NCBI GenBank assembly: GCA_013043825.1
Contig: JABDNM010000145.1
Coordinates: 1-32,654 of the forward strand
DNA: 32,654 nucleotides
Source: Flavobacteriaceae bacterium
GTDB taxonomy: Bacteria; Bacteroidota; Bacteroidia; Flavobacteriales; Flavobacteriaceae
Direction: 5' to 3'
Positions 8,921-18,065 of this stretch are shown here, in pieces; positions within the stretch are counted from its first letter, which is position 1; each line of letters opens with the position of its first letter. The translations under genes and the position numbers were made by a program. A model generated the notes under the pieces. The model did not search any database. It had not been told where the DNA came from and saw only the letters and a program-made list of their open reading frames with translations.

Positions 8921-10651
8921 ATGAAGAATATTTTAACTATCGTATTGATACTGCTTTTTGCCGGATGCGCAGATAATTCAGAAAATGATAAGAAACCGCT
9001 TCCGGAAAATGCGAAATGGTGGAAAGAAGCCATCATCTATCAAATTTACCCGCGCAGTTTCAAGGATACAAATGGAGATGGTGTTGGGGATTTAAAAGGC
9101 ATCATTGAAAAACTGGACTATATTCAAAGCCTGGGAGTGACTGCTGTATGGCTTAATCCTATTTACACTTCCCCAAACGATGATAATGGATATGACGTAA
9201 GTGATTACAAAGGGATCATGAGTGATTTTGGCACCATGGAAGATTTCGATATCATGCTCGTGGGAATGCACGAGAGAGGGATCAAGTTGATCATGGACGT
9301 TGTGGTGAACCATAGTAGTGACGAACATGAGTGGTTTAAGCAGTCCAGGAGTTCCCGAGATAATCCTTATCGAAACTACTACCACTGGTGGCCGGCCGAA
9401 AAAGGCAAGCCTAATTATCGTTATAGCTTGTTCGATGAAAAGGGTGAAGCCTGGAAATATGATTCTCTTACAAACTCCTACTACCTCCATTACTTCTCTC
9501 AAAAACAACCAGACTTGAATTGGGAAAACCCAAAATTAAGACAGGAAGTCTACGATATCATGAAATTTTGGGCGGAAAAAGGCGTGGACGGTTTTCGGTT
9601 GGACGCATTTCAATTTGCCGCAAAGGATACGACCTTTCCTGCTTTTCCCGAAGGGTTCGAAAAGAACTTCATCGATTATTATGCAATGCAGGGTAATTTG
9701 CATGATTACCTCAAAGAAATGCACGAAGAAGTTTTTAGCAAGTACGACGTGATGAGTGTAGCTGAAGGTGCCGGCAGAAATTTCGAGGACGCTCATATGC
9801 TGGTCGATGAAGATAGAAAAGAACTTAATATGGCCTATGCGTTCGAAGGGGTTGATATTGCTAGGCCCGATGGATATGAATTAAGGCATTTCAAGGAAGT
9901 GTTTTCAAGATGGGACAGTGCATTCGCCAAAAAAGGCTGGCTCTCGATCTTTCTATCCAATCATGATCAGGCACGATTGGTAAGCCGCTTTGGAAACGAT
10001 GAACCACAGTTTCGCGAAGCTTCTTCAAAAATGCTCAACACCTTTATCCTAAGTATGCGTGGAACCCCTTATTGCTATTATGGAGATGAACTTGGGATGA
10101 CCAACATTGGATTCGAGACTATCGAGGAATACCAGGATATCGCCGCTATCAATGGTTACAAAAAAGTACAGAACCAGGGTGGTGATATTGAGGAATATAT
10201 GCGAAACTTGAGAGTGAGTTCCAGAGATAATGGACGTACACCCATGCAATGGGACGATTCGAAAAACGCGGGATTTACAACTGGAACCCCTTGGTTACCC
10301 GTTCATGAGAATTATAAGAAAATAAACGTTAAGCTTCAGGAGGTTGACGAGAGTTCAGTTTTGAATTACTTCAGAAAATTAACTGCCTTACGGAAAGCTA
10401 ATCCAGTTATGACCTATGGAGATTATTCAATGATCCAGCCAGACCATCCTACGATTTATGCTTTTACGCGTATCCTGGGCGAAGAGAAGATGTTGGTCGT
10501 TTTGAACTTCGGTGAAAAGCAAAGCAGTATGGGGTTACCAGAAAGTATAGAGATCGATAAGCTGCTTACAAATAACCTGAACTCGATGCACAGGGATGGT
10601 AATTTGATCAACTTACAACCCTATCAAGCGCTTATATTCTCAATAAACTGA
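8921..10651 (+). CDS. GH13 alpha-glucosidase/oligo-1,6-glucosidase-like, predicted lipoprotein
   Basis: Lipobox MKNILTIVLILLFAGC-ADNSEND; GH13 motifs AIIYQIYPRSFKDTNGDGVGDLKGI, MDVVVNHSSDEHEWF, GVDGFRLDAFQF, FLSNHDQARLVSRFG, NGRTPMQWDDSKNAGFT. ORF track start 8624 lies within purA in another frame; ATG 8921 preferred. Confidence 0.94.
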   Translation: MKNILTIVLILLFAGCADNSENDKKPLPENAKWWKEAIIYQIYPRSFKDTNGDGVGDLKGIIEKLDYIQSLGVTAVWLNPIYTSPNDDNGYDVSDYKGIMSDFGTMEDFDIMLVGMHERGIKLIMDVVVNHSSDEHEWFKQSRSSRDNPYRNYYHWWPAEKGKPNYRYSLFDEKGEAWKYDSLTNSYYLHYFSQKQPDLNWENPKLRQEVYDIMKFWAEKGVDGFRLDAFQFAAKDTTFPAFPEGFEKNFIDYYAMQGNLHDYLKEMHEEVFSKYDVMSVAEGAGRNFEDAHMLVDEDRKELNMAYAFEGVDIARPDGYELRHFKEVFSRWDSAFAKKGWLSIFLSNHDQARLVSRFGNDEPQFREASSKMLNTFILSMRGTPYCYYGDELGMTNIGFETIEEYQDIAAINGYKKVQNQGGDIEEYMRNLRVSSRDNGRTPMQWDDSKNAGFTTGTPWLPVHENYKKINVKLQEVDESSVLNYFRKLTALRKANPVMTYGDYSMIQPDHPTIYAFTRILGEEKMLVVLNFGEKQSSMGLPESIEIDKLLTNNLNSMHRDGNLINLQPYQALIFSIN

Positions 10652-10681
10652 AGCAAGTTTTTTAATACTTTCTTGGGAACC

Positions 10682-10689
10682 TACCTTTG
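10682..10689 (+). promoter_or_regulatory. Predicted -7 box (TACCTTTG) upstream of OstA-like gene
   Basis: Exact match to TAnnTTTG in the 60-bp gap after the GH13 gene. Confidence 0.55.
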
Positions 10690-10711
10690 TAGTAATTCGT
10701 AGTATTAACTT

Positions 10712-12475
10712 TTGATAAGAATCATCTACATATTCATTCTTCTCGTATGTGTTGGAATACCATCCATAGCGCAAGTACGAATTATTGATACCACCAAGAC
10801 CACTAAAGTTTCGGTGCAGTCGGGTTACTTCGAGAAAAAACCAGAGTTTCCGGATGCTGTCATCTATACCCGCGATAATGCCGGACAGGTCTATATCGTT
10901 CATGAAGGTGTTGAAATGTGGTGTGATCAGGCCTATGTATATTTCAAGGACAATTTTGTCAAGGCATACGGTGCTGTGCGCATCGACCAGGGTGATACGG
11001 TTCAAATGAGAAGCAAGTATGCCGAATACAATGGAAATACCTCTTTTGCCTTCGCCAGTGGTAATGTTGTTCTTACCGAACCTGCCACTACCCTACGCAC
11101 AGATACGCTTTATTTCGATCGAATCAAGCAGCAGGCTTATTATCGCTCCGGGGGAACTGTCCGGGACACGGCAAGTACGTTAACCAGCAGGATAGGCCGT
11201 TATTTTGCAGAATCGAAGAAATACCAATTCCTGTCCAATGTAAAAATAGTGAACCCAAAGTACACGGTGAATGCACCCCAGCTAGATTTTTATGCCGAAA
11301 CCGGGGGTGCTTATCTCTATGGGGAGTCGACCATAGTGAGCGAGACAAGCACCGTCTATTGCGAACGTGGATATTATGATACCCGAGGAGACACGGGATA
11401 CTTTGTAAAAAATTCAAGGGTGGATTATGACAACCGTATCCTGTATGGAGATAGTATATACTTCGACCGAAATAAAAGTTTTGCTTCGGCCACCAACAAC
11501 ATTAAAGTGTTGGATACGGCCAATCAAAGTATCATTCGCGGACATTATGCCGAAGTGTTTCGGGAGAAAGATTCTGTCTTTATCACTAAGCGAGCAGTTG
11601 CAGTTACCCTACAGGAAGCCGATTCGGTCTATGTCCATGCCGATACCCTGCGTGTTACCGGTAAGCCAGATAATCGTATCATCAAAGGATTTTACAGGGC
11701 AAGGATGTTCAAACAGGGCTTGGAAGGTGAAGAACCAACCAGCGGCAAGTGCGATTCGATCTTCGTGAATCAAAAACTTGGAATAACCAAACTCTTACGA
11801 AATCCGGTGCTTTGGAGCGGTGAAAACCAGATGACGGGCGACACCATTCATCTTATAAGCAACAAAGAGACTGAAGAACTCGATACGCTGAAAGTATTCA
11901 ATAATTCATTTTTAATTCAGAAGGACTCCTCGGGTTACAATCAGGTGAAGGGAGAACGATTGATTGGTTTATTTACCAACAATGAATTGGATACGGTAAA
12001 TATTGTGAAGAACACGGAGGTGATCTATTTTTTCAGAAACGATAAGAATGAGTTGGTGGGAATAAACAAAACCAATTCAAGCTCTATCCAGCTTTACCTG
12101 GAAGAACAGAAGATCGTGGGAATGCGGTTTATAAAGAAAGTGCCTGGAAAGGTCTATCCGGAAACCGAACTCCCTGAAAATTCTCGAATATTGCCAGGAT
12201 TTAATTGGCGTGGCGACGAAAGATTGTACAAAAAAAGCGACCTGTTTAAAGGAAAACCGAAACCCATACTTCCGAAGATAAAAGGAATTCCCTTGCCCGA
12301 GGATGAAGGTGAATTTTTCGAAGACGTCCCCGAAGATGACCTGCTCATCCCGGAAGCATCGAAATTAAGTCCGAAGGATTTCCAGAACCGGGAGGAAGAT
12401 CCCAAATTCGATACGATCCCAAAGGATTCGTTGAATCCCAAAGTAAACGGACCGCCTATAAAAAAAGACAATTGA
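10712..12475 (+). CDS. OstA/LptA-like periplasmic LPS-transport-type protein
   Basis: Signal peptide (IRIIYIFILLVCVGIPSIAQ), repeated beta-rich OstA-like segments (AYVYFKDNFVKAYGAVRIDQGDTVQMRSKYAEYNGNTSFAFASGNVVLTEPATTLRTDTLYFD...). TTG start codon. Confidence 0.85.
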   Translation: MIRIIYIFILLVCVGIPSIAQVRIIDTTKTTKVSVQSGYFEKKPEFPDAVIYTRDNAGQVYIVHEGVEMWCDQAYVYFKDNFVKAYGAVRIDQGDTVQMRSKYAEYNGNTSFAFASGNVVLTEPATTLRTDTLYFDRIKQQAYYRSGGTVRDTASTLTSRIGRYFAESKKYQFLSNVKIVNPKYTVNAPQLDFYAETGGAYLYGESTIVSETSTVYCERGYYDTRGDTGYFVKNSRVDYDNRILYGDSIYFDRNKSFASATNNIKVLDTANQSIIRGHYAEVFREKDSVFITKRAVAVTLQEADSVYVHADTLRVTGKPDNRIIKGFYRARMFKQGLEGEEPTSGKCDSIFVNQKLGITKLLRNPVLWSGENQMTGDTIHLISNKETEELDTLKVFNNSFLIQKDSSGYNQVKGERLIGLFTNNELDTVNIVKNTEVIYFFRNDKNELVGINKTNSSSIQLYLEEQKIVGMRFIKKVPGKVYPETELPENSRILPGFNWRGDERLYKKSDLFKGKPKPILPKIKGIPLPEDEGEFFEDVPEDDLLIPEASKLSPKDFQNREEDPKFDTIPKDSLNPKVNGPPIKKDN

Positions 12476-12479
12476 AGGC

Positions 12480-13667
12480 ATGTTGGATGACTTTCTAAAA
12501 CACCAGGCCCAAACCACACCACATCCACTTGGTATGGAGATCTCCCACGCCAGAGGATCGTATATTTTTGATAAACAGGGCAAAGCCCACCTCGATTTTG
12601 TTGCAGGCGTCTCTGCATGCCCCTTAGGTCATTCCCATCCTGCAGTGGTAGCGGCAGTACGGGAACAAATGGGAAAGTATGCTCATGTCATGGTCTACGG
12701 GGAGTTCATCCAGGGCCCCGCATTGGAACTCTGTAAAACCTTGGCCAATATACTACCCCATCCCCTGGAATCGACCTACCTTGTTAACAGCGGCACCGAA
12801 GCCATTGAAGGAGCCATGAAGCTGGCAAGACGTGCCACTGGAAGAAGTGAGATTCTTTATGCCCATAATGCATATCATGGAAATACCCTGGGTGCACTAA
12901 GCGTCATGGGCTACGAGGAACGGAAAACTCCCTTTGCCCCGCTATTACCGGATTGTCATCCTATCAGTTTCAATTCAGAACAAGATCTGTCGAAAATAAA
13001 CAGTTCAACGGCGGCTGTTATCCTGGAAACCATACAGGGAGGAGCCGGATTCATTCTTCCGAATAACGATTACTTACAAAAAGTCAAAGCTAAATGCAAA
13101 GAAACCGGAGCCCTGTTGATCCTCGATGAGATCCAGCCAGGTTTTGGACGCACGGGAAAGCTATTCGGTTTTGAACATTTTGGAATCATACCCGATATCC
13201 TTGTCATGGGGAAAGGCATGGGTGGCGGACTTCCTATTGGTGCGTTTACAGCCTCCAACGCATTAATGTCTACGCTGAAGGATCACCCGAAGTTAGGCCA
13301 TATTACCACTTTCGGTGGGAATTCGGTCATCGCCGCTGCAGCACTGGCTACCCTTAGGGAGATCAATAAATCCGGGCTCATTGAGCAAACGATTCAAAAA
13401 GAAAATTGGCTGCGATCGAGACTAGACCATCCTCTTATCAAAGAGATTCGCGGTAAAGGCCTCATGCTTGCCCTCCTCTTTGAAACCAGAGAGATCGCCT
13501 CCGATGTAATACTAAAATCCAAAGAAAATGGTCTCATCCTGTTTTGGCTGCTTTTTGAACCTCGGGCGGTTCGAATCACTCCTCCACTCACGATCAATGA
13601 GGCTGAAATTGAGCAAGGCTGCGCCATTTTGACACAAGTTTTGGATGAAATTTCATACAAAAATTAA
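12480..13667 (+). CDS. Class-III PLP-dependent aminotransferase (acetylornithine/ornithine aminotransferase family)
   Basis: YLVNSGTEAIEGAMKLARRATGRSEILYAHNAYHGNTLGALSVMG, LLILDEIQPGFGRTGKLFGFEHFGIIPDILVMGKGMGGGLPIGAF. Confidence 0.94.
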   Translation: MLDDFLKHQAQTTPHPLGMEISHARGSYIFDKQGKAHLDFVAGVSACPLGHSHPAVVAAVREQMGKYAHVMVYGEFIQGPALELCKTLANILPHPLESTYLVNSGTEAIEGAMKLARRATGRSEILYAHNAYHGNTLGALSVMGYEERKTPFAPLLPDCHPISFNSEQDLSKINSSTAAVILETIQGGAGFILPNNDYLQKVKAKCKETGALLILDEIQPGFGRTGKLFGFEHFGIIPDILVMGKGMGGGLPIGAFTASNALMSTLKDHPKLGHITTFGGNSVIAAAALATLREINKSGLIEQTIQKENWLRSRLDHPLIKEIRGKGLMLALLFETREIASDVILKSKENGLILFWLLFEPRAVRITPPLTINEAEIEQGCAILTQVLDEISYKN

Positions 13668-13749
13668 TGCGTTAAGATCCTGTTTATCAACTACTTAAAT
13701 CACTTAAATCCCTGTTCATAAGCTTGTTAACAACAAAAGGGGCATGACC

Positions 13750-13779
13750 TTTGAATGCTTTTTTACATTAGTATCTTTA
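13750..13779 (+). promoter_or_regulatory. Predicted promoter of TPR gene (TTTG-N18-TATCTTTA)
   Basis: TTTG 13750-13753, TATCTTTA 13772-13779, ATG 13801. Confidence 0.6.
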
Positions 13780-13800
13780 ATTTGAAGAAACAGTTAATTT

Positions 13801-15207
13801 ATGCGTATGCAATTAAGCCCTAACGAGCATAACAACCTTTCACTTACCCGTTTCGAATCCATGTTAAAGACTAATGATGTTTATTTCTTCGACTCTGAAG
13901 AGTTCGAGGAGATCATACAGCATTATTTGGAAAACGGTAAGATCGCCCTCGCCAAGAAAGCAACCAAACTTGGCCTGGAACAACATCCTACTGCAACAAA
14001 TTTAAAATTGTTCCAGGTGGAGATGTTTATTTTCGAAAACGAGTTGGACCAAGCCGAAGCACTACTGGACGACCTGTATGTTCTGGAGCAGTCCAATGAA
14101 GAGATCTACATCCAGAAGGCGAATATCTTTTCCCGAAGAGACGATCACAAACAAGCGATCAACTTACTAGAAAAAGCACTTCAAATTACTGCCGACGAAG
14201 CCGACGTACTCGCGCTTATAGGAATGGAGTATCTGTTTATGGAGGACTTTGAGAATGCCAAGTACTTTTTCATGAAATGCCTCGAACAGGACGAGGACGA
14301 CTATTCGGCCCTCTATAACATCATTTACTGCTTCGACTACCTGAAGCAGCATGATGCCGCTATAGATTATCTCAACGACTTTTTAAATAAAAACCCGTAC
14401 AGCGAGGTAGCTTGGCACCAGGTTGGTAAGCAATATACCGCCTTGAAGGAATTTAAGAAAGCACTGACGGCCTTCGATTTTGCGATCATTAGTGATGATC
14501 GATTCATTGGTGCCTATCTTGAAAAAGGGAAGGTACTTGAGAAATTGAAAGAATATAAGCTGGCAATCGAAAGTTATACGATCACGCTAGGCCTTGATGA
14601 CCCTACTTCTTTTGCATTATTACGAATTGGTAAATGTTACGAAAAACTCAAGAACAACGAATTGGCTCTTCAATTCTACAACAAGTGTGTAGAAGAAGAT
14701 GCGCTGCTGGACAAGGGATGGATCGCTATCACCGATTTCTACTACCGAAAAAAGAATTTTCAAAAGGCCCTGTATTATATAGAGAAGGCATTGAATATCG
14801 ACACCGAAAATGTGCTCTACTGGAAACGATATGCAAAGATCAATAAGAGTTTGAAGATGTTTGAAGAGGCCGAACATGGCTTCAGAAGAAGCATCGAATT
14901 GGGTAATTATGAAATGGAAACCTGGATTTCCCGATGCGATATTCTCATCGAGCTAGGAGAATACGATGCTGGAATCAACAATATGCTACAGGCTGCAGAG
15001 TTTTACCCGGAGAATCCAGAGATCGAATATCGATTGGCAGGACTTTACTATAAACTGCTGGAGGACAACAAAGCCGAATTTCACCTCAAGAACGCATTGA
15101 GCCTGGACGAGGAATTTTCCATGATCATCGAAGAACTTTTTCCGAAGATTTTTAGGAAACAACGAGTGCAGCAATTAATTAATAATCACAAGAAGCCGTC
15201 CGTATAA
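13801..15207 (+). CDS. Tetratricopeptide-repeat protein
   Basis: Many ~34-aa TPR-like helices, e.g. EEIYIQKANIFSRRDDHKQAINLLEKALQITADEADVLALIGMEYLFMEDFENAKYFFMKCLEQD. Confidence 0.9.
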   Translation: MRMQLSPNEHNNLSLTRFESMLKTNDVYFFDSEEFEEIIQHYLENGKIALAKKATKLGLEQHPTATNLKLFQVEMFIFENELDQAEALLDDLYVLEQSNEEIYIQKANIFSRRDDHKQAINLLEKALQITADEADVLALIGMEYLFMEDFENAKYFFMKCLEQDEDDYSALYNIIYCFDYLKQHDAAIDYLNDFLNKNPYSEVAWHQVGKQYTALKEFKKALTAFDFAIISDDRFIGAYLEKGKVLEKLKEYKLAIESYTITLGLDDPTSFALLRIGKCYEKLKNNELALQFYNKCVEEDALLDKGWIAITDFYYRKKNFQKALYYIEKALNIDTENVLYWKRYAKINKSLKMFEEAEHGFRRSIELGNYEMETWISRCDILIELGEYDAGINNMLQAAEFYPENPEIEYRLAGLYYKLLEDNKAEFHLKNALSLDEEFSMIIEELFPKIFRKQRVQQLINNHKKPSV

Positions 15208-15246
15208 TTTGTGTATTTTTAGGGCTCAATAAAAGTAGCCTAATCT

Positions 15247-16218
15247 ATGCATCCGCGCTCGGTTCTCCAGTATCTTATTTTAGCTTTCAAAGGGATCGCA
15301 ATGGGTGCGGCCGATGTGGTACCAGGGGTTTCCGGCGGAACTATCGCCTTCATTTCGGGCATCTACGAAGAACTCATAGAAACCATTCATAAACTAGATC
15401 TTGGCTTCTTTAAACGGTGGAAAAAACAAGGTTTTTCGGAGGCCTGGAAACAATACAATCTGGGCTTTTTACTCGTTCTCCTTACGGGTATCCTTATTAG
15501 CATTTTATCGCTTGCCAAATTGATCACCTGGCTTTTAAATGACCATCCTATCTTGGTTTGGTCTTTTTTCTTCGGATTGATCATCGCAAGCATTATCTAC
15601 GTAGCACGTCAAATTACCCGGTGGAACGGAAAGGTGTGGGTGGCTATCTTCATTGCTGCAGGTCTATCTTATCTCATTACAATTGCCGAACCAATTGGGT
15701 CCCCGGAGAGCACCTGGTTCTTGTTTTTTGCAGGTTTTATCGCCATCATCGCAATGATATTACCCGGAATATCGGGAGCCTTTATTTTACTCCTTCTGGG
15801 GGCATACGAAGCCGTAATAGGCACTATATCCAACTTTGTGGAAGGTATTTCCGGCGGAAACTGGTCATTATTTTCTGAAGCCGCGATAAAGCTATTGGTG
15901 TTTGCCTTGGGTGCTGTCTTAGGTCTAAAAGCATTTTCACGTGTGTTGAACTGGATGTTCAAACATCATAAAAATACCATCCTGGCCGTGCTCACTGGTT
16001 TTATGATTGGCGCACTCAACAAGATATGGCCCTGGAAAGAAGTGCTTAAATATCGAACCAATCATGATGGAGAGGAAGTCCCGTTCCTGGAGCGAAGTAT
16101 CCTTCCCGGAAGCTACGATGGGGATGCACAACTAGTTTATGCCCTCGTATTTTTGATCATAGGCTTTCTTACCATTTTTCTACTGGAGCGATTGGCCACC
16201 CAAAAAAAGACCACTTAA
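15247..16218 (+). CDS. DUF368 family membrane protein (candidate undecaprenyl-phosphate translocase), copy 1
   Basis: AFKGIAMGAADVVPGVSGGTIAFISGIYEELIETI, MILPGISGAFILLLLGAYEAVIG, AVLTGFMIGALNKIWPWK; polytopic. Confidence 0.93.
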   Translation: MHPRSVLQYLILAFKGIAMGAADVVPGVSGGTIAFISGIYEELIETIHKLDLGFFKRWKKQGFSEAWKQYNLGFLLVLLTGILISILSLAKLITWLLNDHPILVWSFFFGLIIASIIYVARQITRWNGKVWVAIFIAAGLSYLITIAEPIGSPESTWFLFFAGFIAIIAMILPGISGAFILLLLGAYEAVIGTISNFVEGISGGNWSLFSEAAIKLLVFALGAVLGLKAFSRVLNWMFKHHKNTILAVLTGFMIGALNKIWPWKEVLKYRTNHDGEEVPFLERSILPGSYDGDAQLVYALVFLIIGFLTIFLLERLATQKKTT

Positions 16219-17241
16219 ATGAATCCTACCCGTACCTTTTCCGATCGGGTATGGCTGGTCCTAAAAGGATTGGCTATGGGCGCTGCCAATAAAGTACCCG
16301 GAGTTTCTGGTGGAATGGTAGCCTTTGTCGCTGGTTTTTACGAAGAGTTTATCTATTCGTTGCAAAAGATCAATGGCAAGGCTTTCAAGTTGTTTATAAA
16401 CGGGCGCTACAGGAGTTTTTGGGCCTATATCAACGCAAGGTTCCTGGGACTATTGATCCTGGGGATGATAATTAGTTATTTCAGCGTTTCCAAGCTGCTG
16501 GATTTTTTCCTGGAACATTATGAGCTGTACGTTTGGAGTGCTTTCTTCGGAATGATCATTGGATCTATTTATTATGTTGCCAAGGACTTCGGAACCTGGA
16601 ATCGTACGTATATGGCTTATCTATTCCTGGGAATCGTAGTTGGTGTAGGTATTAGCTTCTTAGAGCCCGCCAAGCAGAACGATCACCTCCTGTTTGTTTT
16701 TTTCTGCGGCATGATAGGCGTAAGCGGCATGACGCTACCCGGGCTCTCCGGATCGTTTATTCTTATACTTTTAGGCAATTATGTACTCCTTTTGGTCGAT
16801 TCTGTCAATGCCCTCTATGATACTATTTTTGATGTGTTTAAAGGCGATTTTGACTTTGTTCAGGATCAATCTAGAATCGATCTTTTAAAAGTGCTGGTCA
16901 TCTTTTCGCTTGGTTCTTTGGCAGGTCTTGTGACCCTATCGCATTTCCTTGGGTACTTGCTAAAGCGTTACAAGAAAGCCACCTTTGCCGTGATCATTGG
17001 ATTCATAACGGGTTCGCTGGGGGTTGTCTGGCCCTGGAAAAATGAAGAATTCGATTTGGATCAATCCGGAAATGTACTACTCGACGCCAATGGCAAGGAA
17101 GTGATCGTTGGATACCAGCGCTTTTTCCCATCAGAATTTTCTTTCGACACCTTTCTGGCTATTTTTTTTATTATTGTAGGCATCTTACTGGTTGTCAGTT
17201 TAGAAGTGTATCAAAAAAGGAATTCCCCAAGTCATGGCTAA
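16219..17241 (+). CDS. DUF368 family membrane protein (candidate undecaprenyl-phosphate translocase), copy 2
   Basis: VLKGLAMGAANKVPGVSGGMVAFVAGFYEEFIYSL, MTLPGLSGSFILILLGNYVLLL, GFITGSLGVVWPWK; start codon directly follows the stop of copy 1. Confidence 0.93.
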   Translation: MNPTRTFSDRVWLVLKGLAMGAANKVPGVSGGMVAFVAGFYEEFIYSLQKINGKAFKLFINGRYRSFWAYINARFLGLLILGMIISYFSVSKLLDFFLEHYELYVWSAFFGMIIGSIYYVAKDFGTWNRTYMAYLFLGIVVGVGISFLEPAKQNDHLLFVFFCGMIGVSGMTLPGLSGSFILILLGNYVLLLVDSVNALYDTIFDVFKGDFDFVQDQSRIDLLKVLVIFSLGSLAGLVTLSHFLGYLLKRYKKATFAVIIGFITGSLGVVWPWKNEEFDLDQSGNVLLDANGKEVIVGYQRFFPSEFSFDTFLAIFFIIVGILLVVSLEVYQKRNSPSHG

Positions 17242-17965
17242 GTACGGTCTCGTTGGCAAAAACCTTGCCTATTCTTTCTCCAAGACGTTTTTCACCGCTA
17301 AATTCGAGCAGGAAAAACGCAAGGACACCTACGACAATTTCAGTCTTCAAAACATTGAAGAGCTTCACAACGTAATTAAAACCAATAAAGGGTTGAAAGG
17401 GCTGAATATCACGATTCCGTACAAGGAATCGGTCATGCCTTTGCTGGATCGAATAGACAAAGAAGCACAGAAAATAGGTGCCGTAAACACCATCAAGATC
17501 TTAAAAGACGGTCGTTTGGCGGGATATAATACCGATCATTATGGTTTTGCCAGGGCACTGGCTAACTACCTGCCCATGGAAGAGAAGACGGCACTGGTTC
17601 TAGGTACCGGAGGCGCTTCCAAGGCCATACGATATGTCCTGGAAGCCATGAATTTCGACTATAAAATGGTTTCCAGAACTGCTTCGCAGGACGCCATTTC
17701 CTATGATGAAATCACCCGTGAAACCATTGCAAATCACTGCTTAATTGTTAATTGTACTCCGGTAGGAACTTTTCCAGATGTGGAGGAATGTCCCGATATT
17801 CCGTATCACTACCTTACCAACAAACACGTGCTTTTCGATCTTATTTATAATCCCCGCGAAACCGAATTTTTGAAACGTGGGTTTGCAAAGGGTGCCCGTG
17901 TGAGCAACGGACTTAAAATGCTCGAATTTCAGGCCAAAAAGGCTTGGAAGATCTGGCGTTCCTAA
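17234..17965 (+). CDS. aroE: Shikimate dehydrogenase
   Basis: KYGLVGKNLAYSFSKTFFTAKF, LKGLNITIPYKESVMPLLD, AVNTIKI, GYNTDHYGFARAL, LVLGTGGASKAIRYVL, NCTPVGTFPD; overlaps DUF368 copy 2 by 8 bp. Confidence 0.95.
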   Translation: MAKYGLVGKNLAYSFSKTFFTAKFEQEKRKDTYDNFSLQNIEELHNVIKTNKGLKGLNITIPYKESVMPLLDRIDKEAQKIGAVNTIKILKDGRLAGYNTDHYGFARALANYLPMEEKTALVLGTGGASKAIRYVLEAMNFDYKMVSRTASQDAISYDEITRETIANHCLIVNCTPVGTFPDVEECPDIPYHYLTNKHVLFDLIYNPRETEFLKRGFAKGARVSNGLKMLEFQAKKAWKIWRS

Positions 17966-17998
17966 TTCGGAACGGACCTCTTTTAACCAATCCATCCC

Positions 17999-18029
17999 TT
18001 TGCCATGTGCCCAGTTGTTAGTATCTTTA
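17999..18029 (+). promoter_or_regulatory. Predicted promoter of DUF349 gene (TTTG-N19-TATCTTTA)
   Basis: TTTG 17999-18002, TATCTTTA 18022-18029, ATG 18066. Confidence 0.6.
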
Positions 18030-18065
18030 AGGTTCCTAGCACTGCGAACTCTAACATTGAAATAT

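Noticed and set aside
12154-12618. 154-aa minus-strand ORF spanning the OstA-like/aminotransferase junction
   Set aside because: Low-complexity Ser/Gly/Pro-rich translation of the reverse strand of two well-supported genes; no recognisable domain.
13684-13692. TTATCAACT considered as a DnaA box (TTATCCACA)
   Set aside because: Two mismatches and no cluster of further boxes; no replication-origin genes nearby.
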